From contig CAJFNB010000010.1 in the NCBI GenBank assembly GCA_904393845.1, positions 1-55,463 on the forward strand: 55,463 bases of DNA. Reading direction: 5' to 3'. Both the position numbers and the translations under genes were made by a program. Origin of the DNA: Alloclostridium intestinigallinarum. GTDB taxonomy: Bacteria > Bacillota > Clostridia > Christensenellales > UBA3700. The stretch's first letter is position 1; each line of letters starts with the position of its first letter. The notes under the pieces are model-generated. The model was not told the origin of the DNA and did no database searches. It saw only the letters and a program-made list of their open reading frames with translations. Of this stretch, positions 49,467-55,463 are shown piece after piece.

Positions 49467-50060
49467 ATGTTGACACAGGAACAAGCACTTGACATCTACA
49501 AGCAGACGGGCGCCGTATTGCACGGCCATTTCAAACTGACGTCGGGCAGACACAGCGACACTTATATGCAGAGCGCAAAACTCTTTGTCCAGCCTGCGCA
49601 GGCGGAAAAGGTATGCGCCGCCCTCGCCGAAAAACTGCAAAACGCGGGCGTTAAGGCGGATATGGTAATTTCTCCCGCAATCGGCGGCATACTCATGGGG
49701 TATGAAGTGGCGCGCCAGCTGGGACTTCCCAATATCTTTGCCGAGCGCGAAAACGGCGACATGACCCTGCGCCGCGGCTTTACGATAGAAAAGGGCGCGA
49801 AACTCATCGTCACCGAGGACGTCGTTACCACGGGCGGCTCGGTAAAGGAAGTTATCAAGCTCGTGCAGGATCTGGGCGGAGAAGTCGTGGCGGTTGCTTC
49901 GCTTGTCGACCGCAGTAACGGCAAGGTTGACTTCGGCGTGAAGTTCGTCAACCTCATCAGCATGGACGTAGTGTCTTACGAACCCGAGGAATGCCCCTTG
50001 TGCAAGGAAGGCAAGCTGGAGCTTGTCAAGCCCGGTTCGCGCACGGTGTTTAAAAAATAA
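49467..50060 (+). CDS. pyrE: Orotate phosphoribosyltransferase
   Basis: Adds ribose phosphate to orotate. 197 residues with the PRPP motif IVTEDVVTTGGSV and HFKLTSGRHSDTYMQ near the start. It lies 37 bases after pyrD behind AAAGGAG, so it is probably still in the operon. The order pyrB-C-F-K-D-E lacks carA/carB, which must be elsewhere. Confidence 0.95.
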   Translation: MLTQEQALDIYKQTGAVLHGHFKLTSGRHSDTYMQSAKLFVQPAQAEKVCAALAEKLQNAGVKADMVISPAIGGILMGYEVARQLGLPNIFAERENGDMTLRRGFTIEKGAKLIVTEDVVTTGGSVKEVIKLVQDLGGEVVAVASLVDRSNGKVDFGVKFVNLISMDVVSYEPEECPLCKEGKLELVKPGSRTVFKK

Positions 50061-50552
50061 ATGGACGAAAAAGCCAAAAAGCGCAGAATGCGCAATATTC
50101 TGCTCATTGTCGGCACGTTGGTGATAGTGGCGCTCATCGTGCTCATAGTGTGGCTCGTGGATAAGTACGACGTGGTGGACACGCACCACATGGGCGATAC
50201 CGTGGAGTACGGAAATGCGGAAATCACGGTCGACGGGGTGGAATTTGTCCGCGAATACGGAGGAAACAGCGCAAAGGAAGGCGCGGTTTACGCGGTCGTG
50301 TATATCACGCTTGACGGCAAAGCCGACCTGCTCGAATTGCAGGTTGCGGGAGCGGACAGAGTGCAGAGCGCTGACGGAACTCTTAACGGTAACGCCTATT
50401 CCGCCGCACCGCAAGGCGACGCGCAGTCGGGCAGATATACACTTGCGTATCTGGCGGTGGAACGTGCGGATACGTACCTGTTCATAGGCGAAAAGGACAG
50501 GGTATTTTTGGGGACGGCGCTCATAATAGAAAATCAATCGGAGGCAAAATGA
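50061..50552 (+). CDS. Membrane-anchored protein of unknown function
   Basis: 163 residues: a basic N terminus (KAKKRRMRN), one transmembrane helix at about 12-33 (ILLIVGTLVIVALIVLIVWL) and an extracytoplasmic strand-rich domain (TVEYGNAEITVDGVEFVREY, VYAVVYITLDGKADL). The outer domain resembles small Ig-like or DUF4352-like modules in layout only. It starts directly after the pyrE stop without a clear ribosome site and overlaps the ABC-F gene by four bases. I cannot assign a function. Confidence 0.75.
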   Translation: MDEKAKKRRMRNILLIVGTLVIVALIVLIVWLVDKYDVVDTHHMGDTVEYGNAEITVDGVEFVREYGGNSAKEGAVYAVVYITLDGKADLLELQVAGADRVQSADGTLNGNAYSAAPQGDAQSGRYTLAYLAVERADTYLFIGEKDRVFLGTALIIENQSEAK

Positions 50553-52120
50553 TACAGGTAACCGATCTTACTCTTCAATTCGGCGGCAGAAAGCTGTTCG
50601 AAGACGTAAATCTGAAATTCACCGAGGGCAACTGTTACGGCATAATCGGCGCGAACGGTGCGGGAAAATCCACTTTTCTCAAAGTGCTTTCGGGTGAAAT
50701 CGAACCCACACGCGGCACGGTAAGCCACGGCAAGGGGGAGCGCATAAGCGTATTGCACCAGAACCAGAACGACTTTGACGAATACACCGTCATGCGCACG
50801 GTGCTGATGGGTCATAAGCGCCTGGTGCAGATTATGGACGAAAAGGACGCGCTGTACGCCAAGGAAGACTTTACGGAAGCGGACGGCGAACGCGCCGCCG
50901 AGCTTGAAAACGAGTTTGCGGAAATGGGCGGCTGGGAAGCGGAAAGCGACGCCGCCGCGCTTTTGAACGCGCTGAAAATAGACGAAGACTTCCACGAAGA
51001 TTACATGGGTAATCTGGACGCAAAACTTAAGGTGAAAGTACTGCTTGCGCAGGCGCTGTTCGGCAATCCCGACATCCTCATTCTGGACGAGCCTACCAAC
51101 AACCTGGACGCGAAATCGGTAATCTGGCTGGAAAACTTCCTGCTCGACTTCAAAAACACGCTTATCATCGTATCCCACAACAGGCACTTTCTGAACAAGG
51201 TGTGCACGCATATCTGCGACGTGGACTACGGCAAGATAAATATGTATGTGGGTAACTACGATTTCTGGTACGAAACCAACCAGCTGCTCGCCCGCCAGGC
51301 AAAGGAAGCCAACAAAAAGGCGGAGCAGAGGGCAAAGGAATTGCAGGACTTTATAGCGCGCTTTGCCGCCAACGCCAGCAAATCCCGACAGGCAACTTCG
51401 CGTAAGAAAGAGCTTGAAAAGCTCACTCTCAACGACATAAAGCCGTCTTTGCGCCGCTATCCCTATATCAATTTCGAGTTTGAACAGGAAGTGGGCAAGG
51501 ATATTCTGACGGTGGAAGGGCTGACCAAAAAGGGCTATTTCGAGGACATAACCTTTACCGTCCAGCGCGGGGAAAAGATAGCTTTCATATCCGAGCGCAC
51601 CACCGCGCTTTCCATGCTGTTCGACATTTTAATGGGCAAGGAAAAGGCGGACAGCGGCACTTTCAAGTGGGGTAAAACCATTACGCCCACCTATATGCCG
51701 CAAAATTACGACGACTATTTCGACGGCTGCGACCTCACCCTGGTGGAGTGGCTGGACAGATTTTCCAAAGACCATACGGAAACCTACCTGCGCAGCTGGC
51801 TGGGCAGAATGCTTTTTTCCGGCGATGAGGCGAAAAAGAAAGCCAAAGTGCTCAGCGGCGGCGAAAAGGTGCGCTGTATGCTCGCCAAACTCATGCTCGA
51901 AGGCGGCAACTTCATAATTCTGGACGAGCCCACCAACCACCTCGACCTCGAATCCATCACCGCCCTGAACAAGGGTATGATAAACTTCAAGGGCGGGCTT
52001 ATGTTCGCGTCGCACGACCAGGAACTTATGCAGACCGTGGCGGGCAGGATAATAGAGATAGAAAATACTAAGGTGTACGACAAGCTCACCACCTACGAAG
52101 AGTATTTGGAAAACAATTAA
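50549..52120 (+). CDS. ABC-F ATPase with one degenerate ATP site
   Basis: 523 residues, two ATPase domains without membrane segments, of the YbiT/YkpA group that acts on ribosomes. Domain 1 has an intact Walker A (GANGAGKST, 34-42) and ILILDEPTNNLD, but LDAKLKVK (about 155-162) replaces the LSGGQ signature. Domain 2 has SERTTALS (about 349-356) where Walker A should be, yet keeps LSGGEKVR (about 435) and FIILDEPTNHLD. In a sandwich dimer the Walker A of one domain meets the signature of the other, so one site is whole and the other is lost in both halves. It is coupled to the preceding gene and ends at a terminator. Confidence 0.88.
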   Translation: MIQVTDLTLQFGGRKLFEDVNLKFTEGNCYGIIGANGAGKSTFLKVLSGEIEPTRGTVSHGKGERISVLHQNQNDFDEYTVMRTVLMGHKRLVQIMDEKDALYAKEDFTEADGERAAELENEFAEMGGWEAESDAAALLNALKIDEDFHEDYMGNLDAKLKVKVLLAQALFGNPDILILDEPTNNLDAKSVIWLENFLLDFKNTLIIVSHNRHFLNKVCTHICDVDYGKINMYVGNYDFWYETNQLLARQAKEANKKAEQRAKELQDFIARFAANASKSRQATSRKKELEKLTLNDIKPSLRRYPYINFEFEQEVGKDILTVEGLTKKGYFEDITFTVQRGEKIAFISERTTALSMLFDILMGKEKADSGTFKWGKTITPTYMPQNYDDYFDGCDLTLVEWLDRFSKDHTETYLRSWLGRMLFSGDEAKKKAKVLSGGEKVRCMLAKLMLEGGNFIILDEPTNHLDLESITALNKGMINFKGGLMFASHDQELMQTVAGRIIEIENTKVYDKLTTYEEYLENN

Positions 52121-52138
52121 CTGCAATCGCTAATTCAA

Positions 52139-52174
52139 AAATCCGAAAGGTTGCAAAATCTTTCGGATTTTTTC
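52139..52174 (+). terminator. Terminator of the ABC-F gene
   Basis: AAATCCGAAAG / CTTTCGGATTT around a 10-base loop, followed by TTTC, 18 bases after the stop. Confidence 0.88.
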
Positions 52175-52196
52175 ATACGCTTTTTCAGTTCACGAG

Positions 52197-52826
52197 GGCG
52201 CCGCGCATAAGCACCCTCCTGCGGTGTCAAGCCAACTTTTTCCTCAGTCACGTACGCCCTAGTACGCTCGCTCGCAAAAAGATTGTCTTTCCTAGCATTA
52301 GGGCACTTCTTCGCGGCGCATTTTAGCGCAACTACAAAGCGGAAGCGTTGTGCGCTTCACCTCTTAACCGCCTTGAAGTAACAAAGGTTTTATTTTATAG
52401 CATTATCTCCGCAATGCTTTTTATTGTAAATAGAAGCGAAGCAAAACCGCGTTTTTGCGAGCGTTACCTATAAAATGCGCTGTGCGCATTTTCCCGTAAG
52501 GGCGGAAAGGGTTGAATTTTCGCGCAAAAGACTAGTTTGCTTATATATAAATATTGCGCGAAAAGAAGGGAAAACCTGTTCTCAAGCAAGAGCTGTCAAA
52601 TCCATAGCGAAGAATAGAGTTCATTTTATAGTTTGATACTGCAAGGCGGTTAAGGGGTGGAGGCGTCCCACGCTCCTGCGAATGAACGGGTTTTCCCTTA
52701 AAACGTAAGCGCAAAGTGTTTTGTGAAGTCAATATCTCCGCTAAATACAAAGATGTATCACAAAACACTTTCATTCGGCGCTTAAGCGAAGCGCGGCTCC
52801 GCAGTAGGGTGCTTATGCGCGGCGCC
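52197..52826. mobile_element. 630-bp non-coding element with 28-bp terminal inverted repeats (family A)
   Basis: The ends are GGCGCCGCGCATAAGCACCC and eight more bases (52197-52224) and its inverse (52799-52826), with 27 of 28 positions matching. No reading frame of note or transposase lies inside. Internal features are the hairpin AAAATGCGC-TGT-GCGCATTTT (52472-52492) and two inverted copies of a CAAGGCGGTTAAG block (52362-52372 region and 52647-52659). Shorter relatives lie at 105-260 and 11779-12010. No clear target-site duplication is visible. It resembles a miniature inverted-repeat element. Confidence 0.7.
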
Positions 52827-52849
52827 ATTCGGTAGAAAGCGCGACAATT

Positions 52850-52962
52850 AGAAAGGCGGTTGATCCATTATAGACCAACCGCCTTCCTATATGATAAGGG
52901 GGAAAATTATGAGCTTGTTATGTCAACCGTTTATCGCCCGCCTGAGCGCCTCTCGTTTTGAC
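52850..52962 (-). ncRNA. Candidate small RNA between promoter and hairpin
   Basis: A strong minus-strand promoter (TTGACA at 52992-52997, 17 bases, TATATT at 52969-52974) predicts a transcript from about 52962 that would end at the hairpin 52853-52885, about 110 bases. It has no reading frame. A 37-codon frame at 52909-53022 lies on the opposite strand. The remaining interval to 53205 is A/T rich without a gene that I can support. Confidence 0.35.
52853..52885. terminator. Hairpin, possible terminator on the minus strand
   Basis: AAGGCGGTTG / CAACCGCCTT, 10 perfect pairs with a 13-base loop. On the minus strand it is followed by TCTAATTG, only moderately U-rich. Confidence 0.45.
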
Positions 52963-52968
52963 ACTAAT

Positions 52969-52997
52969 AATATATCACTCCCCAATATGAATGTCAA
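52969..52997 (-). promoter_or_regulatory. Strong minus-strand promoter without an annotated gene
   Basis: TTGACA, 17 bases, TATATT on the minus strand, directed toward the 630-bp element. Confidence 0.55.
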
Positions 52998-53205
52998 CGA
53001 TTTTTTCGAACTTTTTTTATAAAGTTTGTGTAAAGTTTTTGACATTCCGCAATTTTCGCTCTTTACATAATAATCGACACTAGCGCCGTAAAAATATTCT
53101 TTCCCGCACTTTACGTTTTCTTTACCTAAAAATCTTATAAATGTACGTCGTGTCCACGCTTATTTCTTCCGAGTCCGACGGGCGGGGCGGCGACAGCCGC
53201 GGGAT

Positions 53206-53249
53206 ATAAAAAATAAAGGTCACCCGAACGGATAACCTTTACTTTTTTT
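53206..53249. terminator. Bidirectional terminator
   Basis: TAAAGGTCACCC / GGATAACCTTTA pairs over 12 positions (on the minus strand the two irregular ones are G-U) with loop GAAC. A-rich on the left and seven T on the right, so it works for both strands; on the minus strand it ends the small peptide gene. Confidence 0.75.
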
Positions 53250-53303
53250 GCCGAAAACGGGCGGCACGTTATATGCGTATTATGCCTTTCCGTTTAACTT
53301 CGG

Positions 53304-53396
53304 CTACTTGCAGTCCTTGCTGGACTTGCATGCCTTGCTTCTGCCGGCGGCTTTTTCGGTGCCGGCGGAATTGGTTTTGGCTTTGCTTCTTGCCAT
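53304..53396 (-). CDS. Small basic peptide of 30 residues
   Basis: A short gene with a very good ribosome site (AAGGAGGGG seven bases before the ATG) and a terminator about 55 bases after the stop. The peptide starts MARSKAKTNSAG and ends CKSSKDCK; it is rich in Lys, Ser and Ala, has two cysteines six residues apart and no membrane segment. A weak -10 (TATACT) lies upstream. It could be a nucleic-acid-binding or spore-type small protein, but that is a guess from composition. The low complexity is a reason for caution. Confidence 0.55.
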   Translation of the reverse strand: MARSKAKTNSAGTEKAAGRSKACKSSKDCK

Positions 53397-53527
53397 ATTC
53401 AACCCCTCCTTATCAGGCTGAAATCAGTATAGGCAATTTTCCGCTTATTATTCACGGACGGTTTTATGTTGAAATTCTTTGTTGCGGCTTAACTTTTTAC
53501 GCGTGCGCAAATATTTTAAAATCTAAA

Positions 53528-53557
53528 TTGACGAACCGCCCGCATATATGTTATTAT
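53528..53557 (+). promoter_or_regulatory. Promoter of the MFS transporter gene
   Basis: TTGACG, 18 bases, TATTAT, 34 bases before the start codon. Confidence 0.65.
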
Positions 53558-53591
53558 TGAAGTAACAAACATCTTCATAAGGGAGAAAAAT

Positions 53592-55229
53592 ATGTTCGGA
53601 AAGAAAAAAGGTTTGGCGGCAGGCGAAGATCAGATGAAGCTCGACTTCAAACGCACCCTGTTCGTCGGCTTCGCTTTTATGGGCATTATGTGCTTCTGGG
53701 AAGTATACGATTACATAATGCCGCTCATTCTCCAACGTATATTCGGTATGTCTTACACTGAGTACGGCGTGATAATGGCGCTGGACAATATGCTTGCCAT
53801 TTTCCTTCTGCCGCTTTTCGGACATTTATCCGACAAGCGCAATTCCAGAATGGGCAGGCGCACCACGTTCATACTGTGGGGCACTATCCTCGCCGTCGCG
53901 TTCATGATATGTATGGCGGTGGTGGAACACGTGGAATACGGACTTGTCACGCAGATAGACATGGACGACCCGAACGCCGTTTACGATTACGTCGTCCGGT
54001 ACGGATCCAACTGGACGGGCAAAGAAAAGGCGAGTATGGACGCATTTGTCGCAGGCTGGCAGAACGCCGATATCCAGACCTGGTTCAACGGTCTGAAAGA
54101 CGGCACTATTGAACTCACGTCCGACCAGAACGCAATCTACAACAGCAATTTCCTCACTCCCTTCTATGAAACCCAGCGCCTCATTGCCGCCCGGGTCAGG
54201 GGAGAAAACGTGGGACTTTTGGTGGCGTTCATCATCATGCTGCTTGCAGTGCTGGTGGCAATGGCTTCCTACCGTTCCCCCGCAATCGCGCTCATGCCCG
54301 ACGTTACGCCCAAGCCTTTAAGGTCGCAGGCGAACGCGCTCATAACCTTTATGGGCGGCGCAGGCGGACTTATTTCCATAATAATTTATACCGTTTACAA
54401 TATGCTTGCGCCCGAAAGGTACTCGGCTTCCCATATATGGCTGTTCGTGGTGCTGGGCGCGATAATGCTCATAATGCTCATAGCCTTTATGGCGGTGGTT
54501 CGCGAGAATAAATTCGTACAGATGCGCTATGACGAAGAAAAGCGCTGGAACGTGGTGGACGAAGAAGAGGTGCACTGCAACGAGCCTTTGGGCAAGGAAA
54601 AACGCCTGTCCTTCTTCCTCATTCTGGCTACGGTGTTTATGTGGTTCATGGGCTGGAACGCCATTAAATCCCACCTCACCACTTACGCCACCACCATTTT
54701 GAAGTTCGAGGACAGCTTTGTAAGCGTTATCAACATACTCAACGGCGCGGGCGGCGCAATCGCACTTTTGCCCGTGGCTCTGCTCGCCGCCAAATTCGGC
54801 AGAAAAAAGACCATTCTGATGGGCGTGGTAATTGCGGTATGCGCGTTTATCCCCTGCATATTCTTCAACGACAGTATGGACAAGATAGGTCTTATGATAG
54901 GCTTTACCGTATGCTTCCTTGTGGCGGGCTTCGGACTTGTAATCATCAACGTGAACACTCTGCCCATGGTTACCGAACTTGCCAAGGGCAGTAACGTGGG
55001 GCAGTATACGGGCTATTATTACGTCGCTTCCATGACGGCGCAGGCGATAACCCCCATCGTCGGCGGCGCGATTCTCGACCATACGGGCGACGACCAGAAG
55101 GGACTTTTGTTCGTGTACGGCATTGCGTGCATAGCCGTGGCGTTTGTGACCATGTTCTTCACCAAGCACGGCGACAACCGTCCCGAAAGAAAGAAGAAAG
55201 TAATAGAATATTTCGGCGAGGAGGAATAA
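53592..55229 (+). CDS. MFS transporter, GPH/SLC45-like
   Basis: 545 residues with about 12 hydrophobic segments. FGHLSDKRNSRMGRRTTFILWG between helices 2 and 3 is the DxxxxRxGRR signature of glycoside-pentoside-hexuronide cation symporters and related sucrose carriers. Between helices 3 and 4 there is an unusual loop of about 80 residues (110-190: DMDDPNAVYDYVVRYG, FNGLKDGTIEL) that would lie outside the cell. The second half has WFMGWNAIKSHLTTYA and AAKFGRKKTILMG. A sugar substrate is likely but unknown. AAGGGAG precedes the ATG; the stop abuts the next start. Confidence 0.85.
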   Translation: MFGKKKGLAAGEDQMKLDFKRTLFVGFAFMGIMCFWEVYDYIMPLILQRIFGMSYTEYGVIMALDNMLAIFLLPLFGHLSDKRNSRMGRRTTFILWGTILAVAFMICMAVVEHVEYGLVTQIDMDDPNAVYDYVVRYGSNWTGKEKASMDAFVAGWQNADIQTWFNGLKDGTIELTSDQNAIYNSNFLTPFYETQRLIAARVRGENVGLLVAFIIMLLAVLVAMASYRSPAIALMPDVTPKPLRSQANALITFMGGAGGLISIIIYTVYNMLAPERYSASHIWLFVVLGAIMLIMLIAFMAVVRENKFVQMRYDEEKRWNVVDEEEVHCNEPLGKEKRLSFFLILATVFMWFMGWNAIKSHLTTYATTILKFEDSFVSVINILNGAGGAIALLPVALLAAKFGRKKTILMGVVIAVCAFIPCIFFNDSMDKIGLMIGFTVCFLVAGFGLVIINVNTLPMVTELAKGSNVGQYTGYYYVASMTAQAITPIVGGAILDHTGDDQKGLLFVYGIACIAVAFVTMFFTKHGDNRPERKKKVIEYFGEEE

Positions 55230-55463
55230 ATGGCGCGCCGTCGTAAAATAAAAAAACATACGGCAAGCAAAATCATAATCGCGGTGGTGGTGATACTTCT
55301 TATCGTCGCCATCGCGCTCGGCATTTTCTACGCCGTGGCTCCCGAAGAGTTCAATGCTCTTAAAGAAAAGCTGTTCCCGTCAGAGCCTTCTTCACCCGGC
55401 ACCCAGCCTACTTTGGAAGGCACGCTCGAAATGACGGTAATAGACATAGGGCAGGGCGACTGC
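55230..55463 (+). CDS. ComEC-like metallo-beta-lactamase-fold hydrolase, N-terminal part
   Basis: Truncated by the window end after 78 codons. A basic start (MARRRKIKKH), one transmembrane helix at about 13-37, a Ser/Pro linker, and then MTVIDIGQGDC, the first strand of the metallo-beta-lactamase domain as in the C-terminal part of ComEC and its stand-alone relatives. Such proteins are predicted extracellular nucleases or phosphodiesterases. GAGGAGG lies inside the preceding gene end. Confidence 0.75.
   Translation, partial: MARRRKIKKHTASKIIIAVVVILLIVAIALGIFYAVAPEEFNALKEKLFPSEPSSPGTQPTLEGTLEMTVIDIGQGDC

Noticed and set aside
52197..52826. CRISPR array or insertion sequence
   Set aside because: Repeats are inverted and irregular with no constant spacers, and there is no transposase frame.
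52909..53022. 37-codon frame with a purine-rich stretch upstream
   Set aside because: Weakly supported: no motif, low-complexity end, and the strongest nearby promoter points the other way.

Overview
The window looks like a chromosomal segment of an uncultured anaerobic Firmicute of the Clostridia type, possibly a gut Christensenellales-like lineage (inference). Pointers are the DnaD/DnaI primosome genes, Rex, RicT (YaaT), a tmk-holB-ricT order as in Bacillus, a type III glutamine synthetase, a three-gene archaeal-type glutamate synthase, DapL, PyrDB/PyrK, cobalamin-dependent MetH and several ferredoxins. No rRNA, tRNA, transposase, phage gene or CRISPR array was seen. One run of 20 N shows that this is a draft assembly.

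Layout. 1-3.5 kb: repeat fragments, a membrane metalloprotease-like gene and glnA (type III), both on the minus strand. 3.5-11.7 kb: a nitrogen block on the plus strand, with split GOGAT (three genes), a type I glutamine synthetase, an ANTAR-domain antiterminator-like protein, pyrG and dapL. glnA, the GOGAT operon and pyrG each start with a terminator-like leader hairpin, and the GOGAT and pyrG leaders share an identical first 14 nt. 11.7-13.6 kb: a structured repeat, a P-loop protein and a TauE/SafE permease. 13.6-20.2 kb: a six-gene polyamine operon on the minus strand that carries both the SpeD/SpeE and the carboxyspermidine branches, behind a long structured leader RNA of unknown class. 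20.5-25.4 kb: a YitT protein and a metF / MetH-activation / metH operon. 25.4-27.2 kb: a B12 uptake pair (ECF S-component plus lipoprotein) under a cobalamin riboswitch that contains an inserted foldback repeat. 27.3-31.4 kb: a dehydratase/treble-clef fusion, a flavodoxin-ferredoxin protein and a two-component pair. 31.4-34.7 kb: dnaI, dnaD and a frameshifted lipoprotein gene. 34.8-44.1 kb: a leaderless small gene, then rex-greA-lysS-decarboxylase-tmk-holB-ricT-surface protein. 44.3-52.1 kb: ferredoxin, the pyrBCFKDE operon, a membrane-anchored protein and an ABC-F ATPase. 52.2-53.6 kb: a 630-bp element with 28-bp terminal inverted repeats, a possible small RNA and a 30-residue peptide gene. 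53.6-55.5 kb: an MFS transporter and the start of a ComEC-like hydrolase.

How it works together. Ammonia is assimilated by two glutamine synthetases and the split GOGAT, and glutamine feeds PyrG and, through aspartate, the pyr operon. B12 imported by the riboswitch-controlled transporter would serve MetH, whose product SAM is used by SpeD. The most interesting material is regulatory: the shared glutamine-gene leaders next to a receiver-degenerate ANTAR protein, the polyamine leader RNA, and two families of foldback repeats whose stems change sequence but keep pairing, one copy of which sits inside a riboswitch.
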